Source of the DNA: Saprospiraceae bacterium
GTDB taxonomy: Bacteria; Bacteroidota; Bacteroidia; Chitinophagales; Saprospiraceae
DNA length: 64,000 bases
Direction of reading: 5' to 3'
Assembly (NCBI GenBank): GCA_022842725.1
Contig: JALHOZ010000018.1
Span: 1-64,000, forward strand
The notes beneath the pieces are model-generated. The model made no database searches, was not told where the DNA came from, and saw nothing but the letters and a program-made list of their open reading frames with translations. This document shows, one piece after another, positions 44,167 to 52,338 of this stretch (position 1 is the stretch's first letter; each line of letters starts with the position of its first letter). Made by a program: the position numbers and the translations under genes.

Positions 44167-45279
44167 TTATCCAGGTATCAATAATTTTTTTATTTCCGCT
44201 GCTGCTCTGTCAGAAGCACCTTGCGTACCGAGCAATTTTTTTAAGGTTGCGTAACCTTCCAAAATTTTTTCCCGTTGAAGTTGCATGTCGGTATAGCTTT
44301 GACTAAGTGTTTCAGAAGTAAGATTGTCCTGGATTAGCTCTTCTACTAATTTTCGGTTTAGAATAATATTTACCAATGAAATAAATGGTAAAGTGATTAT
44401 TTTTTTTGCAATGTAATAGGAGAGGGGATTGGCTTTGTAAGCCACGATTTGAGGCACATTCCACAATGCTGTTTCAAGTGTTGCTGTACCTGATGTGACA
44501 AAAGCAAATTCACTTTTTCGCAATATCGAATACATTTTATTAAAAACAAGTTGCACATTATTTTCAGGAATACCTGATTCCCGAATGATATCCAGATACA
44601 TCGATTCAGGTATGTTTGAACTTCCTGCTATCACAGCCTGCAAGTTATGTTTTTTGATGGTGCTTAGGAAAACAGGGAGCATTTGCTTTATTTCTTGTTT
44701 TCTTGATCCCGGTAAAAGAGCAATTTTTATATTGTCAGGCAAATCAGACGGTTCTTTTATCTGTTTTGATTCATAATTTTTTATTTCATCGAGCAAAGGG
44801 TGACCAACAAAGGTAACTTTACAGCCATGGTCAGCATAAAATTTTTCTTCAAAAGGAAGGATAGCCAACAATAAATCGGTATACTTTCTTAGTTTATGGA
44901 CCCTGCTTTTGTGCCAGGCCCAAACCTGAGGAACAATATAATACACCACTTTAAAACCGTTATTTTTTGCCCATTCTGCTATTCTCAGGTTAAAACCCGG
45001 ATAGTCAATAAGAATGATTACGTCCGGGTTATAAGTTAAAATATCTTTTTTACAGAATGACATAAGTTTCAGAATGGTTCTCAGATTTATAAGAACCTCA
45101 TAAAAACCCATAAATGCCAGATCTTCTATATGTTTTACCATAGTCCCACCCGCTTCTGACATGTTTTCACCACCCCAAAATCTTATATCTGCTTCAGAAT
45201 CAATATTTTTGAGTGAATGCATCAGATTGCTTCCATGTTTATCACCTGAAACTTCACCTGCAATGATATAATATTTCAT
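44167..45279 (-). CDS. lpxB: Lipid-A-disaccharide synthase
   Basis: GT19 glycosyltransferase of 370 residues that condenses UDP-2,3-diacylglucosamine with lipid X to form the lipid A disaccharide. The N-terminal YYIIAGEVSGDKHGSNLM is highly characteristic, as are IDYPGFNLRIAEWAK, YYIVPQVWAWHKSR and VGHPLLDEI. The C-terminal LLPGSRKQEI and TSGTATLETALWNVP form the UDP-binding half. It is the last gene of the minus-strand series arcA, thioesterase, yihY, surE, small membrane protein, lpxB. With waaA and rfaE1 in this window it shows a complete outer-membrane LPS route. Confidence 0.95.
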   Translation of the reverse strand: MKYYIIAGEVSGDKHGSNLMHSLKNIDSEADIRFWGGENMSEAGGTMVKHIEDLAFMGFYEVLINLRTILKLMSFCKKDILTYNPDVIILIDYPGFNLRIAEWAKNNGFKVVYYIVPQVWAWHKSRVHKLRKYTDLLLAILPFEEKFYADHGCKVTFVGHPLLDEIKNYESKQIKEPSDLPDNIKIALLPGSRKQEIKQMLPVFLSTIKKHNLQAVIAGSSNIPESMYLDIIRESGIPENNVQLVFNKMYSILRKSEFAFVTSGTATLETALWNVPQIVAYKANPLSYYIAKKIITLPFISLVNIILNRKLVEELIQDNLTSETLSQSYTDMQLQREKILEGYATLKKLLGTQGASDRAAAEIKKLLIPG

Positions 45280-45435
45280 GAGTTTGGATTTATAGGTTTG
45301 TTGCGTTTGCGATTTTTAAAAACCTCGTTACTTGTTCATTCACATGATTTTGAAGGCAGAACGTAAAGTGATTTTTGAAGGTACATGGATTACCGGGTTA
45401 TTTACACGTTTTACGTTAGTCGCTTAATAGGAGTA

Positions 45436-45735
45436 TTAAAACAAACCACCTCCAAACATATAAACCCATGCTCCTACATATATCATGGTCGGTATCACAA
45501 TCCCACGCATGGTGTCGTCCCACCGATTCTTTTTGCCTATCTGAAAAGGAATCAGATTCATACACAAGGACAATAATAATATGGTTCTGTACCTCTTATC
45601 AGCGGTAGACATTGATACTTCTTCCAATAATCCTGCTTGTGTAAGTAAGTCAAAAAGAAAGGTTAAAAGGATATAACCTAAAACGGGAACAATCGCTCCT
45701 AAAACAAAACCGGTAAGAACTGAATCCTTTTGCAT
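45436..45735 (-). CDS. Small membrane protein, unknown
   Basis: A 99-residue protein with about three membrane-spanning segments (residues 8-32, 49-65 and 77-95, including LTGFVLGAIVPVLGYILLTF and GIVIPTMIYVGAWVYMFGGG). A polar loop between the first two contains SMSTADKRYR. No named family was recognised. It begins 9 bp after surE and precedes lpxB by 156 bp on the same strand, so it is likely part of the same transcript. Confidence 0.65.
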   Translation of the reverse strand: MQKDSVLTGFVLGAIVPVLGYILLTFLFDLLTQAGLLEEVSMSTADKRYRTILLLSLCMNLIPFQIGKKNRWDDTMRGIVIPTMIYVGAWVYMFGGGLF

Positions 45736-45744
45736 ATAATATAA

Positions 45745-46500
45745 TTAAGATAAATTTTCTAATTGTTTTAACGGTAGAATGGCATCATAAGCTGTAAGGT
45801 CAAATCCGGAGGGTACCACGGAAACATAGTTTTGAGAAAGCGCAAAAATATCTGTGTCTTCCCCGTCATCGTTGTTCTGAAATCTACCGGTCAACCAATA
45901 ATACTTTTCTCCCCGCGGATCGAGACCCTCCTGAAATTCTTCAATCCAATGTCCTTTGGCTTGTCTGCAGACTTTGATGCCCCTGATGTCGGGACCTTTG
46001 GGGATATTTACGTTCAACAATTTACAATGTTGCAGTTTGTTTTTGAGGAGATGTTCAATCATTTGGGATGCTATTACTTTAGCATGTGTAAAATCTGCAT
46101 CAAATGCATAGTCCAGTAAAGAAAAACCAATAGAATCGATTCCCTCCAGACTTGCTTCCATGGCAGCTGACATCGTTCCTGAATACAAAATGTTTATAGA
46201 AGCATTTGATCCGTGGTTTATGCCCGAAACACACAAATCAATAGTCTGACCTTTTAATAAGACATTTTTGGCCAGTTTGACACAATCTACAGGTGTTCCG
46301 GAACATTCGTATGACGTGACGCCGTCATATAGGTCTACTTTTCTCAGTTTTAACGGTTTGGTGATTGTAATAGCATGCCCTTGTCCGGATTGTGGTGCAT
46401 CAGGTGCAACCACTAGAACTTCACCAAACTTTGAAGCTACTTCAATCAAAGCCTTTATCCCCGGTGCTACGATACCATCGTCATTGGTTACTAAAATCAT
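45745..46500 (-). CDS. surE: 5'/3'-nucleotidase SurE
   Basis: A 251-residue SurE phosphatase acting on nucleoside 5'- and 3'-monophosphates and possibly short polyphosphate. The metal-binding signature is at the N-terminus (ILVTNDDGIVAPGI; Asp7 and Asp8), with VVAPDAPQSGQGHAITI and SGINHGSNASINILYSGTMSAAMEA further on. All expected residues are intact. Its start overlaps the yihY stop codon by 4 bp (ATGA), so the two are translationally coupled. Confidence 0.94.
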   Translation of the reverse strand: MILVTNDDGIVAPGIKALIEVASKFGEVLVVAPDAPQSGQGHAITITKPLKLRKVDLYDGVTSYECSGTPVDCVKLAKNVLLKGQTIDLCVSGINHGSNASINILYSGTMSAAMEASLEGIDSIGFSLLDYAFDADFTHAKVIASQMIEHLLKNKLQHCKLLNVNIPKGPDIRGIKVCRQAKGHWIEEFQEGLDPRGEKYYWLTGRFQNNDDGEDTDIFALSQNYVSVVPSGFDLTAYDAILPLKQLENLS

Positions 46501-47492
46501 AACATTTTTTTATTTTGTTCTATCAACATATTATTTTTTACAACGGCAATACTGGCATTGAGTTCAAATCCTACCAATAAAATGAAGGATGTAGCCTGAA
46601 ACCATATCATCACCACGATCAATGCACCTATAGACCCGTATATTTCATTATATCTTCCGAAGTTGTTAATAAAAAAGCTGAACAGATACGTACCTCCGAT
46701 AAATAGAAGTGTCGAAGTCATGGCACCGACATTCAAAAAAGGGGACTTTCTGTACAAGGACGGACCATATTGAAATATGAAACTTATACCTGTATATATC
46801 AAAGAAATACCAAGAACAAACCTTGAAGTATTTGAAAAAAACAGTAATAACCAATCGTTGATGACATAGTGGGTTGAAAGCCAATCAAAAAAACTTTTGC
46901 TTAAAACCACCATGGCAATTACAACAATAAATAAACCTGAAAGGACAATAGTCAATGATAAAGCTATAATTCGCTTTCTCAGAAACGACCTATGTACAAA
47001 TACATCATTATAGGATTTGTCAAATCCGGACATTAATGTAATCATTCCGTTGGAAGCGAAAAATAAAGATAAAAAAAATCCTAACGACAACAATCCACTT
47101 CTTTTTATGGAGGTTATGTCAATTAAAATCTGTGACAAATACTCATAAGCACTTCTGGGTAACATATTGTTCAGGTTTCTGTCTATAATGACAACATAAT
47201 CCTGAATAATAGGTATATGTGGTAGCAAAGTAAATAAAAAAATGATACCCGGAAAAATAGCAATAAAAAGACTGAAAGCAATCGAATTGGATCGCATGGT
47301 TAGGTTATCTTTTTTTGCCTCTTCAATAATAAAGGAGATTACGTAATAGAGCGGAACTCCTGAAAATCCGGGAGGTGCATACCATTTTGACCAATCAAGA
47401 ATTTGTTTTATAACCGGAAGATTGGAAAATTTGTTTTGTACTATATGGTAATATTTTTTCAAGTATGTTTTTTTAATATATCTGTCATCCAA
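46497..47492 (-). CDS. YihY/BrkB-family inner-membrane protein
   Basis: A 331-residue protein with six membrane spans of the YihY (formerly RNase BN-like) family. Marks are NSIAFSLFIAIFPGIIFLFTLLPHIP, then LLSLGFFLSLFFASNGMITLMSGFDKSYN and the conserved FLNVGAMTSTLLFIGGTYLFSFFINNFGRYNEIYGSIGA pattern (split over several spans). Molecular function is not established. The start is uncertain: a TTG at 47490-47492 overlaps the thioesterase gene by 34 bp, while a TTG at 47459 would overlap its stop codon (TTGA) and better matches the usual short N-terminus. Confidence 0.85.
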   Translation of the reverse strand: MDDRYIKKTYLKKYYHIVQNKFSNLPVIKQILDWSKWYAPPGFSGVPLYYVISFIIEEAKKDNLTMRSNSIAFSLFIAIFPGIIFLFTLLPHIPIIQDYVVIIDRNLNNMLPRSAYEYLSQILIDITSIKRSGLLSLGFFLSLFFASNGMITLMSGFDKSYNDVFVHRSFLRKRIIALSLTIVLSGLFIVVIAMVVLSKSFFDWLSTHYVINDWLLLFFSNTSRFVLGISLIYTGISFIFQYGPSLYRKSPFLNVGAMTSTLLFIGGTYLFSFFINNFGRYNEIYGSIGALIVVMIWFQATSFILLVGFELNASIAVVKNNMLIEQNKKML

Positions 47493-47866
47493 TCAGGACA
47501 GGAAACCCTGAGTTGTGATGACATGTCTATAAAAAATAATTTTACGGTTGCTTTATGAAGACATATCTGCTCTGAATTATAGATTTCACTTAAAAATGTG
47601 ACCATTTTACCAGGCATTTCAGGTATAATGGTTCTGATGTTTAATAAATCGTCATACAAGGCAGGTTTTAAGTATCGTGCTTCGACAGATACAACGGGCA
47701 TCATGATCTGATGATTTTGTTCCATCTCTTTATAATAGATTCCCAGACTCCGCATGGTTTCAACCCTCCCGATTTCATAAAGTGTTGCATAGTTTCCGTA
47801 ATACAAATATCCCATTTTATCTGTATCAGCGTAAGTTACTCTATATGGAAAATCAAATTGGTACAT
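47459..47866 (-). CDS. Acyl-CoA thioesterase, hotdog fold (YbgC-like)
   Basis: A 135-residue 4HBT-family thioesterase. The N-terminal YRVTYADTDKMGYLYYGNYATLYE carries the catalytic Asp of the hotdog fold (YADTD). The rest follows the usual pattern (VVSVEARYLKPALYDDLLNI). It hydrolyses acyl-CoA; whether it acts on fatty, aromatic or short acyl chains is not determinable. It starts 6 bp after arcA and overlaps yihY, so it belongs to the same operon. Confidence 0.9.
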   Translation of the reverse strand: MYQFDFPYRVTYADTDKMGYLYYGNYATLYEIGRVETMRSLGIYYKEMEQNHQIMMPVVSVEARYLKPALYDDLLNIRTIIPEMPGKMVTFLSEIYNSEQICLHKATVKLFFIDMSSQLRVSCPDWMTDILKKHT

Positions 47867-47872
47867 AAAACC

Positions 47873-49126
47873 TTAATTTTCTCTCAATATCGGGCAGGTC
47901 ATACAATGTGAGCCTCCTCTTGCTCTGGATAATTCATTAGAAGGGAGAGTAATAATGGTTTTTGTTAATTGTTTCGCATCAATTTTTCCGTTGGCTGCGT
48001 CTTCTAACAAGTTTCTGGCATGAATAATTGTATATCCATGTTCCATCAAAGCCTGCTCAGTGACTGGGTTTCTGTCATACGTCAAAGCAACCCCGGGCTT
48101 TAGTGCAACAAGATTGCATCCGTCCGTCCATTGTTCTCTTTCCTGATAAGGGGATTCACCTTTACCACTGTATATAAATTTCATGTCAGGGTTGATTTCC
48201 GTTTGCATAAAAGAGCGAACAGAATCATACACAGCTTCTGTGCCGTCTGCTTTAAATACTTTTACATTAGAACTGATACCATCAAAAATAATGGGTTTGT
48301 AACAGACGACTTCATCTTTGTCAATCAAAGTGAACAAAGTGTCAATGTGCATAAAACTCCTTTCAGAAGGAATGTTGATTTGTGCTACATTTTTGATCAG
48401 ACCTCTTCTGAATACTTCATTTTTTACTTGTTCGATGGCATAATTTGTTGTTCTTTCTGAACAACCGATCAATAAAAAGTCTTCATTCAGCATCATGACG
48501 TCACCACCTTCCATACTGACGACCTCTCCCTTTTTACTTGGTGGGAATTTATCAAGATGGTTGAGATTGATGATTTTGTCGTTGGAAGACAGATTTTTGA
48601 AAAGTGGATGTGCATAAAAAATAAATCTTGTCAGTAAGTTTTCTCTGTGTCGTGCAATTTTGGCAGCCTTTGTGATGATTACACAATCTTTTACAACCAC
48701 AGCAACGTCTCTGGTAAAAATAAAATTGGGTATGGGGTCGAAATATATGGTTTCGTTTTCATGGTGAAAACCTGTAATCAGAACTTTTGTTAAAATATCG
48801 TCATCCATGGTAGTAAAATCATGGAAAGCCGTTTCCGGAAGTTCTTCATAATCAACAATTTTACGCAACAATTCTTCTTTAATTTCCGGACTGGCTTTAA
48901 ATCCCTCCTCAATTAAGGTTTGGGTGTCCAATACGTTTTCTTTGCCAATAATAAGTTGCAGTACTCTCCTGAAAATGTCATGTTCTTCGCGCATTTGAGG
49001 TAAATGTACGATATCGTCAAAAAGTAGTTCTTCTGCTTTTTTGGGTGAAATACGTGCAATACCTTCGTCAGGTCTGTGAATAATAACTTTTTTAAGAGGT
49101 GCTATTTCAGAATACACGTTTATCAT
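47873..49126 (-). CDS. arcA: Arginine deiminase
   Basis: A 417-residue guanidino-group hydrolase that converts arginine to citrulline and ammonia. Conserved motifs are FTRDVAVVV, SMEGGDVMML, MHIDTLFTLID and the C-terminal GGSHCMTCPI with the nucleophilic Cys near residue 409. The usual pathway partners arcB, arcC and an arginine/ornithine exchanger are not adjacent; instead a thioesterase gene follows after 6 bp. It may therefore function in arginine catabolism or pH defence with partners elsewhere. Length is normal. Confidence 0.93.
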   Translation of the reverse strand: MINVYSEIAPLKKVIIHRPDEGIARISPKKAEELLFDDIVHLPQMREEHDIFRRVLQLIIGKENVLDTQTLIEEGFKASPEIKEELLRKIVDYEELPETAFHDFTTMDDDILTKVLITGFHHENETIYFDPIPNFIFTRDVAVVVKDCVIITKAAKIARHRENLLTRFIFYAHPLFKNLSSNDKIINLNHLDKFPPSKKGEVVSMEGGDVMMLNEDFLLIGCSERTTNYAIEQVKNEVFRRGLIKNVAQINIPSERSFMHIDTLFTLIDKDEVVCYKPIIFDGISSNVKVFKADGTEAVYDSVRSFMQTEINPDMKFIYSGKGESPYQEREQWTDGCNLVALKPGVALTYDRNPVTEQALMEHGYTIIHARNLLEDAANGKIDAKQLTKTIITLPSNELSRARGGSHCMTCPILREN

Positions 49127-49218
49127 ATAAAGTCGTTTGGTTGAAGTGCAAAGGTAGTAAAAATTTACTCACTTTAATTTTATGATATTGAAAAATCACT
49201 TGCCCCCAAATGTTATAT

Positions 49219-50016
49219 TTATATGAATCCTTTATTTTCTGTTATAAAGTTCATGTAGGTCGGTGCATCGTAGATTGCTTTCAGATGTTCTCCGGGACAT
49301 TCCTGATATCTGAACGGAACTTTTGTTTTGTTCATCAACTTACGACCCATGTCCGTTGTGGTGAGACTATCGTTTTTACAATAAATATACAATATTTGCG
49401 AAACATTTTGAATGTTTTCTGCCATCCCCACAAAATCAGCTTCCCGTTTTGCTTTGGGGTTTAACACGTAAAGTACTTTGAAAAAATAATAGAGCTTAAT
49501 ATTTCTCACTTTAAAATAGTGGATACTTTTGTCCAGACAATTTTCAATAATAATTTCGATTCCCGGCAGTTTATTGCGACCGGCTGCTCTCAGGATTTGT
49601 GAAGCACCAAAGGAGATGCCATGTACAGAAATAACATCAGGATCCAGTTCTTTTTTAGTCCATGCATAAACAGATAAAATGTCTTTATAAAAATCAAAGT
49701 CAATAAATCCAGACTCTCCAAATCCGTTAAAATCAAATATAACAACACCATAACCATGCTTCTTGTACTCTCTGACATGATTTTCCTTTAAAAAAAAAGA
49801 TTTAGCGGCAGCAAGATATGGATGAGCCAAAATGACAACATGGGTGTCATTTTTTACTTCCTGAGGCATGGAATACGACCCGACAATTTTTCTTTCAGGT
49901 TCTGTAAAGGGCGTCATTCCTTCATAAAGGGCAGGGTCGTGCAAATACTGTTTACCCCTCGTAAAAATCTTATCGAATACATATTTTTTGACCTTATAGG
50001 TCGCCTTTGACTTCAT
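49219..50016 (-). CDS. Alpha/beta-hydrolase
   Basis: A 265-residue alpha/beta-hydrolase. The nucleophile elbow is SVHGISFGASQIL (GxSxG, Ser near residue 136), an oxyanion region HVVILAHPYLAAAKSFF precedes it, the likely acid lies in IYCKNDSLT, and the His is in PGEHLKAIYD near residue 244. No signal peptide is seen. The substrate is unknown, possibly a lipid or small ester. It is divergent from the serA-like gene and separated from arcA by about 90 bp. Confidence 0.82.
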   Translation of the reverse strand: MKSKATYKVKKYVFDKIFTRGKQYLHDPALYEGMTPFTEPERKIVGSYSMPQEVKNDTHVVILAHPYLAAAKSFFLKENHVREYKKHGYGVVIFDFNGFGESGFIDFDFYKDILSVYAWTKKELDPDVISVHGISFGASQILRAAGRNKLPGIEIIIENCLDKSIHYFKVRNIKLYYFFKVLYVLNPKAKREADFVGMAENIQNVSQILYIYCKNDSLTTTDMGRKLMNKTKVPFRYQECPGEHLKAIYDAPTYMNFITENKGFI

Positions 50017-50160
50017 TTTGTGAAATTTATGTTAATTCCTCCGTATAAATCTTTTTACGATTTATAAAATTAGGTTAGACTTGTCGGTATGTTTAAATTT
50101 GTGTCAAAATTAACGGAAAGTATTGTTTTTCAGTTGATTTTCTTTACTTGAAGAGGCTGT

Positions 50161-50175
50161 AAAGGTTAAACCTTT
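50161..50175. promoter_or_regulatory. Short palindrome upstream of the serA-like gene
   Basis: AAAGGTT and AACCTTT form 7-bp arms around one central base, 83 bp before the 50259 start. The symmetry is compatible with an operator, but a chance occurrence is possible. Confidence 0.2.
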
Positions 50176-50258
50176 TCCTTTCACTTATGTATGATGTTGA
50201 AAAGCAGTCGTTTGTGTGTTTTTAATAATCGTATTTTTACTAAAATAAATATATTTAT

Positions 50259-51209
50259 ATGAAAGTCCTGGTTAATGATGGAATTGAGGAGATAGGAAAA
50301 AAAATAATGGAAGATGCAGGCATTGAAGTAAATACGAATGCAGTCAGCCAGGAAGAACTTTTTACAGTATTACCGGGCTATGATGCAATCTGTGTCAGAA
50401 GTAATACCAAAGTCAGAAAGGAATTGATTGATGCCTGTCCTAACCTGAAGGTTATAGGTCGGGGTGGAGTAGGGCTGGACAATATTGATGTCGAATACGC
50501 TAAAAGTAAAGGTATTAAAATCGTAAATACACCGGCAGCATCTTCAAGGTCAGTAGCTGAGTTGGTGTTTGCGCACGCATTGTCTCTTTCAAGGTTTTTA
50601 CATCAGGCTCATGCCGAGATGCCGGTCAATGGAAACGATGAGTTTTCAAACTTAAAAAAGAAATATGCAAAAGGTCTGGAAATGACCGGTAAAACAATGG
50701 GAATCCTGGGATTGGGCCGTATCGGTAAAGAACTTGCCAGTTTAGCACTTGGTTTTGGCATGAAAGTAATAGCTTATGACCCCTTTGTTGAATCTGCGGA
50801 TATTCAGGTTGGAGATAAAATGTTGAACATATTTTACCCATTAAATACAACTAATCTGGATGATGTATTAAGCAATTCGGATTATATTTCGCTTCACATT
50901 CCTTCTTTGGACAAACCGGTTTTGGATGATCAGGCTTTTCAGAAAATGAAACGAGGCGTCATTATACTTAATGCCAGCAGAGGAGAGTCAATAGATGAAA
51001 CCGCTCTTCTACATCATTTAGAGCAAGGTAATGTATTTATGGCAGGTCTGGATGTTTTTCATAACGAACCAAAACCTGATCAAAAATTATTAAATCATCC
51101 TGGAATATCAGCGACACCTCATATCGGAGCATCTACCATTGAAGCACAAAATAAAATTGGTGTCGAATTAGGAGAAAAAATGGTGGAAGCCCTAATGACT
51201 AAAAACTAA
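50259..51209 (+). CDS. D-isomer-specific 2-hydroxyacid dehydrogenase (phosphoglycerate dehydrogenase-like)
   Basis: A 316-residue NAD-dependent dehydrogenase. The substrate domain begins KVLVNDGIEEIGKKI and includes VRSNTKVRKELIDACPNLKVIGRGGVGLDNID. The Rossmann motif is GLGRIG near residue 151, RG...ASRGESID carries the catalytic Arg region, and TPHIGASTIEAQ contains the catalytic His. It most resembles SerA, which oxidises 3-phosphoglycerate for serine synthesis. No ACT regulatory domain is present, so it would be a short form without serine feedback. serC and serB are not adjacent. A bidirectional terminator follows. Confidence 0.87.
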   Translation: MKVLVNDGIEEIGKKIMEDAGIEVNTNAVSQEELFTVLPGYDAICVRSNTKVRKELIDACPNLKVIGRGGVGLDNIDVEYAKSKGIKIVNTPAASSRSVAELVFAHALSLSRFLHQAHAEMPVNGNDEFSNLKKKYAKGLEMTGKTMGILGLGRIGKELASLALGFGMKVIAYDPFVESADIQVGDKMLNIFYPLNTTNLDDVLSNSDYISLHIPSLDKPVLDDQAFQKMKRGVIILNASRGESIDETALLHHLEQGNVFMAGLDVFHNEPKPDQKLLNHPGISATPHIGASTIEAQNKIGVELGEKMVEALMTKN

Positions 51210-51316
51210 AATCCAATTGTAAAATCAGTTTTGACAGACTATCTTTTGATAGAAAAGCAAGGATTTTTAGTTTTGGTTCTGGATCAAAGGCAGGTTTTTT
51301 GTAGTCTGAAAATAAA

Positions 51317-51352
51317 AGGGCTGATGTCTCCGTCACACCAGCCCTCTTTTTT
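51317..51352. terminator. Bidirectional terminator
   Basis: A 7-bp GC-rich stem (AGGGCTG at 51317-51323 with CAGCCCT at 51339-51345) is followed by CTTTTTT on the plus strand and a U-rich tract on the minus strand. It would end both the serA-like transcript and the minus-strand mini-ORF transcript. Confidence 0.7.
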
Positions 51353-51419
51353 AAGCCTCTTTAAGGATACTGTCACCAAATGCAATGAGCAGTATCAATG
51401 CAATACTAAATATGATCAT
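51351..51419 (-). CDS. Candidate 22-residue membrane peptide
   Basis: An ATG (51417-51419) opens a 22-codon frame ending TAA at 51351-51353. The first 14 residues are almost entirely hydrophobic (MIIFSIALILLIAFG) and are followed by a short polar end (DSILKEA). A Bacteroidota-type promoter pair lies just upstream and the terminator hairpin begins at the stop codon, giving a complete compact transcription unit. Such short single-span peptides often act on a membrane-complex partner, as with KdpF-like proteins, but no family was recognised. It could be a chance ORF. Confidence 0.45.
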   Translation of the reverse strand: MIIFSIALILLIAFGDSILKEA

Positions 51420-51435
51420 GGGTAATAATTTAGGA

Positions 51436-51466
51436 TAAAGATATGTATATACAACGTAAAAGTCAA
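51436..51466 (-). promoter_or_regulatory. Promoter of the 22-codon ORF
   Basis: On the minus strand, TTG (51464-51466) and TATCTTTA (51436-51443) are separated by 20 bp, matching the TTG-N17-23-TAnnTTTG consensus with one change. The predicted start point lies about 10 bases before the ATG. Confidence 0.5.
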
Positions 51467-51585
51467 TTATAAATCGCACATATTTAATCATTTAAGTGTA
51501 TTTTAACAGTAAAATAGAGGAATTCACTGATGCGCTTTCAGGGTAAACCCCGAATCATTTTTATGTCATTTTTAAATGCAAACCA

Positions 51586-52281
51586 ATGTTCACAATTCTT
51601 TTTGAAGATGAAAATATTGTAATCATAGATAAACCAACCGGATATTTTGTACATAAATCGTCTTATGATGCCAAAAGTGAATGGATTGTATTACAATTAC
51701 TCAGGGATCAGATTGGTCAAAGGGTTTATCCGGTTCATCGTCTTGACAGGAAAACTTCAGGCATTTTGGTTATGGCAAAATCAACAGAGGCCCATCGTTT
51801 TTATTCTCAAAAATTTATGAATAAAGATGTTGAAAAAAAATATATAGCTATAGTAAGAGGACACACTCCGGACACATTTGAGGTAGATGCTCCCCTGAAT
51901 ACTGAGCGAGGAACTTCTCAGGAAGCTTTGACATTATGTAAAACCATTTGCAGGAGTGAAATTCAAAAAGTTTCTTCTTCACGGTTTGCCACTTCAAGAT
52001 ACAGCCTGATTGAGGCACAGCCGGTCACCGGCAGGCAACATCAGATAAGAAGGCATTTGTCGCATTTACGCTACCCGATAATCGGAGACAGACCTTATGG
52101 ATGTAGTAAACAAAACAGATTTTTTTTGTCGGAATGGAACATGACGCGGATGTTTTTGCACGCATGGCAAATCACTTTACCCAAAGAAGGAAGTGATGAA
52201 AAAATATTAGTTTCTCATTTACCGGGTGATGAATTTCTGACTACGCTGGAAAATCTATCCTTACACAAATGTGACTGGTAA
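51586..52281 (+). CDS. truC: tRNA pseudouridine synthase (TruC/RluA family)
   Basis: A 231-residue RluA-family pseudouridine synthase. The catalytic Asp sits in VYPVHRLDRKTSGILVMAKS, and the RNA-binding block is SLIEAQPVTGRQHQIRRHLSHL. The DENIVIIDKPTGYFVH start is also typical. Length and motif pattern fit TruC, which modifies position 65 of certain tRNAs, better than the longer RluC or RluD enzymes. No S4 domain is present, as in TruC. The assignment to TruC rather than RluA is tentative. Confidence 0.87.
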   Translation: MFTILFEDENIVIIDKPTGYFVHKSSYDAKSEWIVLQLLRDQIGQRVYPVHRLDRKTSGILVMAKSTEAHRFYSQKFMNKDVEKKYIAIVRGHTPDTFEVDAPLNTERGTSQEALTLCKTICRSEIQKVSSSRFATSRYSLIEAQPVTGRQHQIRRHLSHLRYPIIGDRPYGCSKQNRFFLSEWNMTRMFLHAWQITLPKEGSDEKILVSHLPGDEFLTTLENLSLHKCDW

Positions 52282-52338
52282 ATGATTTTTATTGCAATCC
52301 TGTAGCTTGACAGAAACAGATTCCGGTTTTTTCTAAGG

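Larger units (their letters stand above)
51210..51585. other. Intergenic region between serA-like and truC-like genes
   Basis: It contains a bidirectional terminator (51317-51352), a minus-strand promoter-like pair and a 22-codon ORF, each listed separately. The remainder up to the truC-like gene shows nothing recognisable. Confidence 0.5.

Noticed and set aside
51231-51425. 64-codon plus-strand ORF after the serA-like gene
   Set aside because: It crosses the terminator hairpin and opposes the better supported mini-ORF; no features.
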